Positions 24,182 to 33,214 of a stretch of 42,559 nt of DNA are shown piece by piece. The notes under the pieces were generated by a model. The model did no database searches, was not told the DNA's origin, and saw only the letters and a program-made list of their open reading frames with translations. Every line of letters starts with the position of its first letter. Position 1 is the first letter of the stretch. The stretch lies in NCBI GenBank assembly GCA_947484175.1, contig CANKOI010000029.1, positions 1 to 42,559 on the forward strand. The letters run 5' to 3'. The translations under genes and the position numbers were made by a program. Source of the stretch: Deltaproteobacteria bacterium. Lineage in GTDB: Bacteria > Myxococcota_A > UBA796 > SXON01.

Positions 24182-24955
24182 GTGCGAAATGTCCTCGCCA
24201 TTGCCCGCCGCGAGCTGGGCGCCTACTTCGATAGCCCGCTGGCCTACGTGATCGTGCCGATCTACGTGGTGTTGGTTGGTGGTTTCGCCCTGTGGTTCGA
24301 CGACCTGTTTGCCGCAGGCGCCGTGAGCATGCGCGGCGTGTTTTTCTGGAGCAGTCTCTTCCTCGTGCTCCTCGTTCCCGCCGTCACCATGCGGCTCTTC
24401 GCGGAGGAGTACCGAACGGGCAGCATCGAAATGCTCGTTACGCTGCCCATCCGCGACGAAGAGTTGGTGGCCGGCAAGTTCCTCGCGGCCGTCGTTTTGG
24501 TGTCGGTCGGGGTGCTTTGCACGCTCAGCTACCCCATCACGTTGGCGGCTCTCGGCGTGCCGGAGAGTGTGGCCTCGTCCACGCCCTGGGTGGTTCGCAT
24601 GGTGAACGAGAGCGGTCTGGATTTTGGTGAGGTGGCGGGCGGCTACGGCGGCCTGTTGCTGTTGGGAGCGGCCATCGCCGCGATCGGCACGGGAGTGTCA
24701 TCGCTCACGAGCTCCCAGATCGTCGCATTCCTGGGCACCCTCGTGCTGGCGCTGTTTCCCTTCGTGGTGGGCTTCGTGCTCGACAGGGTGCCGGCGGGAG
24801 TGGTGCCGATCGCCCAGTACCTGTCGCTGTCCTTTCACTTCGACAACCTTGCTCGAGGCGTGCTCGACACGCGCGATCTCGTCTACTTCGGCAGCCTTGC
24901 GGCCTTGGGCTTGCACACGGCCGTCTACTCGCTCGAACGCCGGAGGCTGGCGTGA
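24182..24955 (+). CDS. ABC transporter permease, GldF-like
   Basis: 257 residues starting at GTG 24182. The N-terminus 'NVLAIARRELGAYFDSPLAYVI' and 'FFWSSLFLVLLVPAVTMRLFAEEYRTGSIEMLVTLPI' are characteristic of GldF/NosY-type permeases of the ABC-2 class. Six hydrophobic segments are visible. In Flavobacteria, GldF works with GldA (ATPase) and GldG in gliding. In other bacteria the same arrangement has unknown cargo. It is coupled by a 4-nt overlap to the GldG-like gene. No ATPase gene with Walker motifs occurs in the window. Confidence 0.85.
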   Translation: MRNVLAIARRELGAYFDSPLAYVIVPIYVVLVGGFALWFDDLFAAGAVSMRGVFFWSSLFLVLLVPAVTMRLFAEEYRTGSIEMLVTLPIRDEELVAGKFLAAVVLVSVGVLCTLSYPITLAALGVPESVASSTPWVVRMVNESGLDFGEVAGGYGGLLLLGAAIAAIGTGVSSLTSSQIVAFLGTLVLALFPFVVGFVLDRVPAGVVPIAQYLSLSFHFDNLARGVLDTRDLVYFGSLAALGLHTAVYSLERRRLA

Positions 24956-26544
24956 CGCGCCGTGCGCTCCTCGGCAACTCCGCCCTTCAGTACGCACTTA
25001 CGATTCTGGTCGTCGTGCTGGGGAGCCTCTGGAGCAGCGCCCACTTCGTCCGCGCCGATCTCACGTCCAACCGGCTGCACAGCCTCGACGAAGCCTCAAA
25101 AGTGCTGGCAGGAAAGCTGGAGCGTCCGCTCTCGGTGAAGGTGTACTTCACGCGCGGGCTCGAGGCGCCCTACAACAACCACGAGCAAGCCGTTCGCGAC
25201 AAGCTTGAGGAGTTCCGGGCGTACTCCAAGGGGCGGATGCAGATCACGGTGGTCGACCCTACCGGGAACGCGGAGCGCACCGCAGAGGCGCAGGGGTACG
25301 GCCTCACGCCGCTGCAATACACGGTGCGAGAGCAGGACCGCGCCGAACTGCGAACCGTGTGGATGGGGGCTGTTTTCATCCACGGCGATCGCACCGAGGT
25401 GCTGCCGTCGCTCACGCAGTTGGCCAGCCTCGAGTACGACGTTGCGGCGGCGATCCGACGGCTCGAACAGCCCGTGAAGGACCGTCCGATCCTCGCGTAC
25501 TCCACCGGCAACGGCGAGCCCGACCTCTCGAAACCCGAGGGCCCGTTGCGGGCACTGGTGGAAGGGATGGCGCGGAAGGCCTACCTGGTGCCCGTGCAGC
25601 TCGGCGGGGAGGGCCTCATCGCCGAAGAGGTCGACGCGCTGTTGGTGATTGGTCCCCAGCAGCTCTTGTCCGATCGGGCCCTCTACCAGATCGACCAGTT
25701 CGTCATGCGGGGCGGGTCCGCCGCCTTCTTCGTGACCAATACGCGGCCGGAGATGCGATCCTTGAGGGCGGAGCGCGTGAACAGCGGGCTTGATCCGCTC
25801 CTCGGGAGTTGGGGGGTTCGCATCAACCGCGACGTCGTGCTCGACAGGGTGCAGAACGGGGCGATGCGCTTTCCTGTGCGGGTGGGCGACAAGACGGGGA
25901 GCCGAGAGATCAACTACCCGCTGATCGTTCGGGCCACCGACCTCTCGCAGACCAGCGTCCTCACCGCCGGGTTGGACAGCCTGTTGGTGCCGTTCGCGGC
26001 CTCGATCGAGCTGCCGGAGCCGCTCCCGGAAGGGGTGCTGTCCACGGTTCTCGCACGCTCCTCCCCGTCCTCCGGTTCTGTTCCAGCCCTTCGGCAGCTC
26101 GATCCCGCCCAGTTCGAGAAGGTGCTGGAAACGGAGCGGCGGGGTCCGTTTACGCTGATCGTGGCCTTGACCGGTGCGTGGAGGAGTTTTTTCGAAACTC
26201 GTCCTGCCCCACCCGGCGACCCCGAGGTGCCCGATAAACAGGATGGGATCGGGCCGGCCGCGCCGCTCCTCACGCAGGGGGCGCCCACGCGGCTGGTCGT
26301 GGCGGCCAGCGCCGATGTGGTGGCGAACAACAGCGCCTTCGTCTTGAACCTGTGTGACTGGCTGGTGCAGGACGAGTCATTGATCGGAATTCGGAGCAAG
26401 CGGGCCTCGGTGGCCAGCCTCGCGCCCACCACCCCGGGCGAGCGGTCTGCGTGGCGGGCGTTCAACCTGCTCAGCGGGCCGGCCGTTCTGCTCCTCTTCG
26501 GCGCCTTGCGACAGCTGTGGCTCCGCCGCCGCGTGCCCGCATGA
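24952..26544 (+). CDS. GldG-like ABC auxiliary membrane protein
   Basis: 530 residues. It has an N-terminal membrane anchor (about 12-32), then 'DLTSNRLHSLDEASKVL', a signature of GldG/ABC-type auxiliary proteins, a thioredoxin-like beta-alpha periplasmic domain ('RPLSVKVYFTRGLEAPYNN...DKLEEFRAYS') and a second domain ('RPILAYSTGNGEPDLS', 'DALLVIGPQQLLSDRALYQID'). It ends with a C-terminal membrane helix (about 505-525). The GTG start overlaps the GldF-like stop by 4 nt, and the stop overlaps the DUF4340 start by 4 nt. The protein probably forms the periplasmic part of the permease complex. Its cargo is unknown. Confidence 0.85.
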   Translation: MTRRALLGNSALQYALTILVVVLGSLWSSAHFVRADLTSNRLHSLDEASKVLAGKLERPLSVKVYFTRGLEAPYNNHEQAVRDKLEEFRAYSKGRMQITVVDPTGNAERTAEAQGYGLTPLQYTVREQDRAELRTVWMGAVFIHGDRTEVLPSLTQLASLEYDVAAAIRRLEQPVKDRPILAYSTGNGEPDLSKPEGPLRALVEGMARKAYLVPVQLGGEGLIAEEVDALLVIGPQQLLSDRALYQIDQFVMRGGSAAFFVTNTRPEMRSLRAERVNSGLDPLLGSWGVRINRDVVLDRVQNGAMRFPVRVGDKTGSREINYPLIVRATDLSQTSVLTAGLDSLLVPFAASIELPEPLPEGVLSTVLARSSPSSGSVPALRQLDPAQFEKVLETERRGPFTLIVALTGAWRSFFETRPAPPGDPEVPDKQDGIGPAAPLLTQGAPTRLVVAASADVVANNSAFVLNLCDWLVQDESLIGIRSKRASVASLAPTTPGERSAWRAFNLLSGPAVLLLFGALRQLWLRRRVPA

Positions 26545-27875
26545 GTCTCACGCCCAAAAGCCTCGTACTCATGGCTGTCGCAGGGGTGTTGGCGGCACTG
26601 AACGCCCTCGACCTGCGCGCTCCCGCCGCGGAGACCTCTGCGCTTCCTTCGTTGCCGGTGCTCGATCCCAAGGCCGTTACCCGGCTCACGATCGGCGACC
26701 AGATCAACATGCTGGTGATCGAACGTGCCGATCCTGCCTCGCCTTGGCGGATCGTGGCTCCGCTCGAGTACGCCGCTGACGCCAAGATGGTCGATACCTA
26801 CGTGCGGGCGCTTGCCGCCGGCATCCCCATGGACACGCAGGTCGACGTGGGCCACCTCGAAGACTACACGGTGGACGACCAGCACGCGCTCCGGGCCGAA
26901 CTCTACACGGCCGACGCCGAAACCCCTGCGCTCGCCGTGATCGTCGGCAAGGCGGCCGGGGGGGACAGCAGCTTCGTGCGGCTGCCGGGTAGCGAGGTGG
27001 TGTACCGCGCGGCCGTGGGAGCGCGCTCAAGGTTCGAGCGGCCGGCGGGGGAGTGGCGCGACCGTGTGGTGCTCGAAGTGGAGCGCGAGTCGGTGCAACG
27101 GATGGAGCTGACCCGGGGGGCCGAACGGCTGCTGTTCCAACGCGCGCCCAGCGCCGGAAACGACGGCAAGGGCAAGCCGCTTCCGGGCCGATGGAGCCTC
27201 GAGGGCGCTGGCTTCACCGTCGACAACGACTCTGTGGAGCTCATCGCCCACAACCTTGTGCGCATCCGAGCCGGCGAGCTGCACAACCCCGACTACGAAG
27301 CGGGTCTCGACCAGCCCGCCGTGGTCGCGGAGCTGGTCCTGGCCGACGGCGCCACGCACACCATTGTGCTTGGAAGCCGGGAGGACAGCCGCTCCGCGTG
27401 GCTGAAGGTCGACGATCGTGCGGAGGTGGTGCGGGTGTCGTCGAAGGTGAAGAAGGCGCTGGAGTTCAGGGTCGAGGAGCTACGCGACCGCAGCCTTGCC
27501 GGCCTCGACCGCCACGCCGTGACGCAAGTTTCCTGGAGCGAGGGCAGCGTGACGGTGGCCGCCCGGTGGAAGCCGGAGGAGCTCAAATGGGAGGTCGTCC
27601 AGCCCGCGAACATGCAACTGGAGCAGCGGGGGGTGCATCAGGCCGTCGCCATCCTCGCCCAGCTCCGGGCCGCGGCCATCGCGCCCGACGCGGTGTTCAC
27701 GCCTTCGGGCGCCGTGGCGCGGTTGGAGCTGGGTGACGGCACGCGGTGGCAGGTGGAGCTCGGTCAGGCCGACGAAACGGGGCGGCTTGTGCGCGCGAAG
27801 GTCTCGGGTCGCTCGGAGATCTTCCTTCTGGAAGCGAGGCAGATCGCCGACGTCCGCTCGGGTCTGGGGCGCTGA
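26541..27875 (+). CDS. DUF4340 domain-containing protein
   Basis: 444 residues. An N-terminal hydrophobic helix (about 6-22) anchors it. The remainder shows DUF4340 repeats: 'VTRLTIGDQINMLVIERAD...WRIVAPLEYAADAKMVDTYVRALA' and later 'GRWSLEGAGFTVDNDSVELIAHNLVRIRAGEL'. DUF4340 proteins are regular partners of GldF/GldG-like transport genes. The ATG at 26541 is inside the ATGA overlap with the previous stop, so all three genes are coupled. Role: probable extracytoplasmic component of the same complex. It is the last gene of the operon. Confidence 0.85.
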   Translation: MSLTPKSLVLMAVAGVLAALNALDLRAPAAETSALPSLPVLDPKAVTRLTIGDQINMLVIERADPASPWRIVAPLEYAADAKMVDTYVRALAAGIPMDTQVDVGHLEDYTVDDQHALRAELYTADAETPALAVIVGKAAGGDSSFVRLPGSEVVYRAAVGARSRFERPAGEWRDRVVLEVERESVQRMELTRGAERLLFQRAPSAGNDGKGKPLPGRWSLEGAGFTVDNDSVELIAHNLVRIRAGELHNPDYEAGLDQPAVVAELVLADGATHTIVLGSREDSRSAWLKVDDRAEVVRVSSKVKKALEFRVEELRDRSLAGLDRHAVTQVSWSEGSVTVAARWKPEELKWEVVQPANMQLEQRGVHQAVAILAQLRAAAIAPDAVFTPSGAVARLELGDGTRWQVELGQADETGRLVRAKVSGRSEIFLLEARQIADVRSGLGR

Positions 27876-27958
27876 GGGGCGTCGGCCGGTATTAATTCCG
27901 CCCGTCGGCGAATGGCGGGCAGCACCGAGGCGTACCTGCTGCATCCTCCGGGTGTTTC

Positions 27959-29155
<1,197 letters not shown>

Positions 29156-29165
29156 GCGTCCGGTG

Positions 29166-30020
29166 TCAGAGCAGCGTTTTGAGGCGAACGATCGACTGAT
29201 CGCAGTCCGGCCAAATGGAGGGGGTCTTCCCGCTCTCAGGCACGCCGCCCGCTAGCGCTGTGGCCTCGGCGATCACCATCCCTTCAGGGCAGCTCAGCGC
29301 GATGATGCGTTCGACTCCCGGGCCGCCGCTCAGCGTCAGGGACCCTGGCACCGGCTGGTTTCCCGAGGCCATCTCGAGGGCAACCACACCCGATTTGGGA
29401 AAGATCTGCTTCACCTCACCCTGTCCGTTGGTGCTGAAAATTAACAGCGGAGCCGACTTGGGGGTGGAGACTTCGAAGTCGAGGCGGTCGCCGATTCTCG
29501 CGGTGGAGCTGTCGAGGAGCCGCTCCGGGGACCCCTCGCGCTCTCGGTACACTCGTAACGAGAAGGTACTGGGCGCGCGCGAGACCTCCTGGGCGGACGT
29601 GTCGTCACCGCTTGAGGACATGAAAATGATGACAACCAGCACTCCGGCCAGCAGCAAGAGGGTGGGTGCCTGTCGCTTCCAATCGACAGGTGTGGACTTT
29701 TCTGTCGTCGCGGGTTTGGGGGGCCGGCTCTCGTTCTGCGGTTTGGAGAATTCCTTCCAACTCACGGTGCGACGTCCCGCCGGCGAACCGGTGGGTACCG
29801 CGGGTTCTGCGGGTTGCGGGGTGAGCCCCGCGGACGCCTTCAGGGGGGGGAGCGGGGACCGGTAATCGTCATCCCCCTTGTCGACCCGCCTTCGACAGGA
29901 GATGCAGGCGAGAGCGTGCCCCTCGACATCGTTGCGGTGCTCCAAGGAAAGCTCGCCGCGAAGCAGGGCGTCCACGTCGAGGTCGAGGAGGTGGCCGTCG
30001 CGGGCGAGGCGGGAATTCAT
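29166..30020 (-). CDS. Transmembrane anti-sigma factor
   Basis: 284 residues. The N-terminal 45 residues form a ZAS-type anti-sigma domain with His35-x3-Cys39-x2-Cys42 ('HALACISC'), typical of ECF anti-sigma factors. A Pro-rich linker, one membrane helix (about 119-134, 'LLLLAGVLVVIIFM') and a periplasmic domain of about 145 residues follow; the latter ('FSLRVYREREGSPERLL...IGDRLDFEVS...PLLIFSTNGQGEVKQIFP') resembles DUF4384. The layout suggests that an envelope signal releases the sigma factor. The ATG overlaps the sigma gene stop by 4 nt. It converges with the outer-membrane protein gene. Confidence 0.82.
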   Translation of the reverse strand: MNSRLARDGHLLDLDVDALLRGELSLEHRNDVEGHALACISCRRRVDKGDDDYRSPLPPLKASAGLTPQPAEPAVPTGSPAGRRTVSWKEFSKPQNESRPPKPATTEKSTPVDWKRQAPTLLLLAGVLVVIIFMSSSGDDTSAQEVSRAPSTFSLRVYREREGSPERLLDSSTARIGDRLDFEVSTPKSAPLLIFSTNGQGEVKQIFPKSGVVALEMASGNQPVPGSLTLSGGPGVERIIALSCPEGMVIAEATALAGGVPESGKTPSIWPDCDQSIVRLKTLL

Positions 30021-30463
30021 GCGCCGAGCGTGCTGCTCCGGGCGCGCACGAGGTCGGCAACCCAGCCGCGAGGCTTGCCCATGACGTCCGCGATTTGGGA
30101 GGCGCTCATGCCGTCCACTTCGGCGTAGACGAGGACCTCAAGCATCACGGGGCTCTCGCTGCGCCAGCCGTGAGCCAGCGCGCGCATCCCCGGTGCCTCG
30201 CCTGCGCCCGACTGCGCCGCCCAAGAATCGGACGGCAGAGGCGACACCAAGAGGTCGCGACGGTCGGAGTCTCTCACGCGCCGCAGGCAATGCTTGGTTG
30301 CGAGGGCCCACACGGCCTCCGCGCCCCGTGGGCCACCTTGCGACTGCCTCTCGAAGAAGTCCAACAGCACCTCGTCCGCACTCTCGCCGTTGGCGAAGAA
30401 CAGCCGGATGCGCCGGCGAACGAGGGGGGCGTCGCGGAGGTATTGGGGTGTCAGAACACCCAT
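30017..30463 (-). CDS. ECF-like RNA polymerase sigma factor, small
   Basis: 148 residues. Region 2 is short and degenerate ('AEAVWALATKHCLRRVRDSDRR', about 48-69), while region 4 keeps a clear helix-turn-helix ('LEVLVYAEVDGMSASQIADVMGKPRGWVADLVRARS', about 108-143). It is encoded directly before an anti-sigma gene (4-nt overlap), which supports the assignment. The start at 30463 overlaps the pilin stop by 13 nt. Targets and trigger are unknown. The weak region 2 leaves open that it is a diverged sigma factor with altered promoter recognition. Confidence 0.72.
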   Translation of the reverse strand: MGVLTPQYLRDAPLVRRRIRLFFANGESADEVLLDFFERQSQGGPRGAEAVWALATKHCLRRVRDSDRRDLLVSPLPSDSWAAQSGAGEAPGMRALAHGWRSESPVMLEVLVYAEVDGMSASQIADVMGKPRGWVADLVRARSSTLGA

Positions 30464-30945
30464 TCGTCTCCCACCGCGGTGCTTACCCCCACGTTGTGAG
30501 ATGCCGTCATAATGAACAGGTGGTCGTCGTCATCCACGTCGCAGTGGCCCTCCGCCAAAAAGTCGGTCTCGGACGCTCCGGTTACCTGATAGTTCCCGCG
30601 CACCATGCCGTCCGGCGCCCAACCGATCTCGGTGAACTGGCGGGCCGCGACGCGGTCCCACTCCGCCTGCGTTTTGTCGAGTTCGACGTCGGAGCGAGGC
30701 ATCAGCGGCGCGTCGACGAATTCATCGTATGCGGCGGCGTAGGCAAGTTCGGCAATTTTGATGGACGAGACGGCACCCGGAAGCTCGGCCCGCTTCGCCC
30801 GGTACTGCGCCGACATGAAGTTCGGCACCGCGATGGCTGCAAGGATCCCGATGATCGCGATCACGATCATCAGCTCCAGCAGAGTGAATCCTCTGACGCA
30901 TTCACGCGGTGCGGTGCTGAAGCGTCGTGGCCGATGGGCAAGCAT
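30451..30945 (-). CDS. Type IV pilin-like protein (prepilin)
   Basis: 164 residues from the ATG at 30945. A 19-residue leader ends in Gly before 'FTLLELMIVIAIIGILAAIAVPNF', the type IV prepilin motif with Glu at +5, cut by prepilin peptidase (PilD). The mature part has about 145 residues with a hydrophobic N-terminal helix and an Asp-rich C-terminal half ('CDVDDDDHLFIM') that looks globular. It could be a minor or pseudo-pilin. The longer ATG at 31005 adds an unlikely leader. It lies 80 bp after minE on the same strand and overlaps the sigma factor gene by 13 nt. Confidence 0.85.
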   Translation of the reverse strand: MLAHRPRRFSTAPRECVRGFTLLELMIVIAIIGILAAIAVPNFMSAQYRAKRAELPGAVSSIKIAELAYAAAYDEFVDAPLMPRSDVELDKTQAEWDRVAARQFTEIGWAPDGMVRGNYQVTGASETDFLAEGHCDVDDDDHLFIMTASHNVGVSTAVGDEWVF

Positions 30946-31025
30946 GTTCCATCCGTATCCGGTTGGCACCCACGCTGCCCGCTCGCCCAAACCGATCGGA
31001 ACCAAACGTTTACACCGTCGCCCGG

Positions 31026-31304
31026 TCAGGCTGGGACCGCGCCCCGCGACGTGACCCGGCGAACGGGAACGGAGCTGGTGAGCCGCACCTGATCGTGAGC
31101 ACGCTCGAGGCGGATGTCGACCTTCTCCCGGTCCACCTCGGCGTAACGGGCGATGACCTCAAGGATCTCGGCCCTCATCGCGTCGAGCTGGCTGGGCGTG
31201 AGATCGACCTGATCGTGCACGAGGAGCACCTTGAGGCGCGCCTTCGCGTCGTCTTTGGAGCCGGTTCGGGTGTTGCCGAACAGTCGGTCGAAGAAGTTGT
31301 TCAT
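31026..31304 (-). CDS. minE: Cell division topological specificity factor MinE
   Basis: 92 residues. MinE stimulates MinD ATPase and drives pole-to-pole Min oscillation. 'MNNFFDRLFGNTRTGSKDDAKARLKVLLVHDQVDLTPSQLD' contains the N-terminal membrane-binding and MinD-contact segments; 'IARYAEVDREKVDIRLER' is the dimerisation domain. The ATG at 31304 overlaps the minD stop by 4 nt. The longer reading from 31361 starts inside minD and is rejected. Confidence 0.95.
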   Translation of the reverse strand: MNNFFDRLFGNTRTGSKDDAKARLKVLLVHDQVDLTPSQLDAMRAEILEVIARYAEVDREKVDIRLERAHDQVRLTSSVPVRRVTSRGAVPA

Positions 31305-32119
31305 CCTGCCACCTCCCGGACTTCTGCGAGTCCCATCCACCGCTTCATGGTTGACCACCAACCGTCGGGCTCTTCCAGCGCTACGAACGGAATGTCCGTC
31401 TCGCCGGTGATGCGCCGGGCCATCCGCCGGTAGGCCTCGCCGACGATGCTCTTGTCGTCGAACGCCGCGGGGGTGCCGCGGTTGGCGCTGACGATGATGT
31501 CCTCGCTGTCGGGCACCATGCCGATGAGCGGAATCGCGAGGATTTCCAACACGTCGTCCTTGTTCATCATGTCGCCCGCTTTCACCATCTTCGCGCGGAA
31601 GCGGTTGATGATGAGCTGCGGTTCGGGCAACTCTGCCGCCTCCACGAGGCCGATGATGCGGTCCGCGTCGCGCACAGAGCTCACTTCGGGGGTGACCACT
31701 ACGATGGCCCGGTCGGCTCCCGCGATGGAGTTCTTGAATCCCTGCTCGATGCCGGCGGGGCAGTCGATGAGCACGAAGTCGAACTCGGCCTTGAGGTCGG
31801 CCACGAGCTTCTTCATCTGCTCCGGGCTCACGGCGTTTTTGTCACGCGTCTGGGCGGCGGGCAGCAGAAAGAGGTTGTCGGTACGCTTGTCCCGAATGAG
31901 AGCCTGGCGCAGGCGGCATTCCCCCTCGATCACGTGGACGAGGTCGTACACGATCCGGTTTTCCAAACCGAGAATCACGTCGAGGTTGCGGAGGCCGATG
32001 TCGGCGTCCACGACGACCGTGCGTTTCCCCAAGCGCGCGAGGGCCACGCCAAGGTTCGCGGTGGTGGTCGTCTTGCCGACGCCCCCCTTGCCGCTGGTGA
32101 TTACGATGCATTCACTCAT
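31301..32119 (-). CDS. minD: Septum site-determining ATPase MinD
   Basis: 272 residues. It is a ParA/Mrp-type ATPase with a deviant Walker A, GKGGVGKT (residues 10-17), 'VVVDADIGLRNLDVILGLE', and 'DFVLIDCPAGIEQGF' as Walker B-like motif. The C-terminal 'WWSTMKRWMGLAEV' is the amphipathic membrane-targeting helix. MinD recruits MinC to the membrane and is displaced by MinE. It is coupled to minC and minE by 4-nt overlaps. Confidence 0.97.
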   Translation of the reverse strand: MSECIVITSGKGGVGKTTTTANLGVALARLGKRTVVVDADIGLRNLDVILGLENRIVYDLVHVIEGECRLRQALIRDKRTDNLFLLPAAQTRDKNAVSPEQMKKLVADLKAEFDFVLIDCPAGIEQGFKNSIAGADRAIVVVTPEVSSVRDADRIIGLVEAAELPEPQLIINRFRAKMVKAGDMMNKDDVLEILAIPLIGMVPDSEDIIVSANRGTPAAFDDKSIVGEAYRRMARRITGETDIPFVALEEPDGWWSTMKRWMGLAEVREVAG

Positions 32120-33015
32120 GCGTTCTCCTTCTGGTGCGGGAGTTTTCCGCGGTAGGTTTCGACGGCAAGGTGCCCGTCGACGATGGTGGCAATTTCGGGG
32201 TTGAAGGTTCGAGCCGCACGGTCGGGGGCGGCGCCAGGAATGATGCCGATCACCTTTCCGATGCGGAGTTGGGTGGGGCGCAGGTCAAACGCGAGGATGA
32301 CGGCCGTGTCGTCGCGGGTGCCGGCGTGGGCCATGCCCTTGAGCGAGCCGAGCACCACGATGCTGCCCCCGGCGATGATCTGGGCGCCCGGGTTTACATC
32401 GCCGAAAATCTGAACGTCGCCGCCGAAGCGCACGCAGGCGCCGCTCCGAAGCGTGTGGTGGAGGGTGAGGGTTCGCCCGCCGAGGTCGGCGTCGTCCTCG
32501 GGATCGCCAGAGGGGCTCACGATGTCGGTGCTGCCCTCTTCGGTCTCGAAGTTCGGGCCGGCGAGGTCGGCATCCACGGCGAACAGCGCCGGGCTGGTTC
32601 CCTCCTCGTCGATGATGGTGACTTCGGCTCCAGAGGGAGACGCGGTGGCGGCCTCCGTCGGGTCGGGGGGCGCGAGCACGCCCACGGTGAGCTTGAGTTT
32701 GAGCTCCCGTTCCGCCATCTTCTGGAGGGTCAGACTCTCGCACTGCAGCCCGACGATCTCGATGTCGAACTCGTCTTTGCTGAGGTGGACGATCCGGCGC
32801 ACTTCCATCAGGTCGAGGTCGCGGGTGCCGAGGTCGAGCCGTAGGCGGGCACCCTTGAAACGCCCGGGTGACTCATTGAAGAGGTCGCGAAGGGCGATCC
32901 GCAGCGTGTCGAAGCGCATCACGGGCGGAAGCGTGAGGACGAGCAGGCCGCCCGCCGCGCCGCGAAGCTGCAGCGGGGACGGTGAGACCGTGCGAAGAAG
33001 GGCGGGTTCGGACAT
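32116..33015 (-). CDS. minC: Septum site-determining inhibitor MinC
   Basis: 299 residues. MinC inhibits FtsZ assembly away from midcell. The N-terminal domain (about 1-125) is FtsZ-binding. The C-terminal domain (about 190-285) shows the right-handed beta-solenoid signature 'RSGACVRFGGDVQIFGDVNPGAQIIAGGSIVVLGSLKGMAHAG'-type motif (key residues RSG, GDV, GDVN, GA, GG, GxLxGxAHAG). Between them lies an Asp/Glu-rich linker of about 60 residues, longer than usual. The ATG at 33015 has no Shine-Dalgarno; the upstream 50 bp are pyrimidine-rich on this strand. It is the first gene of minCDE. Confidence 0.92.
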   Translation of the reverse strand: MSEPALLRTVSPSPLQLRGAAGGLLVLTLPPVMRFDTLRIALRDLFNESPGRFKGARLRLDLGTRDLDLMEVRRIVHLSKDEFDIEIVGLQCESLTLQKMAERELKLKLTVGVLAPPDPTEAATASPSGAEVTIIDEEGTSPALFAVDADLAGPNFETEEGSTDIVSPSGDPEDDADLGGRTLTLHHTLRSGACVRFGGDVQIFGDVNPGAQIIAGGSIVVLGSLKGMAHAGTRDDTAVILAFDLRPTQLRIGKVIGIIPGAAPDRAARTFNPEIATIVDGHLAVETYRGKLPHQKENA

Positions 33016-33122
33016 GGCAGCTGGGGGGAGGGGAGGGAGAAGCGGCGGGGAGGCGGGGCCGAAGCGAGGATCCGAAGGGTCACCGTCAGAGTACCACGTT
33101 GCACAATAAGGATGCAAGAATA

Positions 33123-33154
33123 TCTCTTGACATGACAATGCCTTTGTCAAGAGA
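33123..33154. promoter_or_regulatory. Perfect 10-bp inverted repeat, likely operator
   Basis: TCTCTTGACA (33123-33132) and TGTCAAGAGA (33145-33154) face each other across 12 nt, in the most AT-rich stretch of the 199-bp gap between divergent minC and the sulfatase-like gene. Each arm includes TTGACA, so -35 elements could be present on both strands, but no good -10 follows at 16-18 nt on either strand. A repressor or activator site is the more likely reading. Confidence 0.5.
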
Positions 33155-33202
33155 AGGCGTTCGTCGCACCCCACACTCGGTTCGATGGCCTCCGTCGTAG
33201 GT

Positions 33203-33208
33203 TAGAAT
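33203..33208 (+). promoter_or_regulatory. Possible -10 element of the sulfatase-like gene
   Basis: TAGAAT (5 of 6 matches) ends 6 nt before the GTG at 33215 with no Shine-Dalgarno between. The -35 region is poor. Confidence 0.35.
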
Positions 33209-33214
33209 CGGTCC

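Noticed and set aside
33127..33150. Two facing TTGACA boxes as divergent -35 elements
   Set aside because: No acceptable -10 lies 16-18 nt downstream on either strand, so I report the palindrome rather than two promoters.
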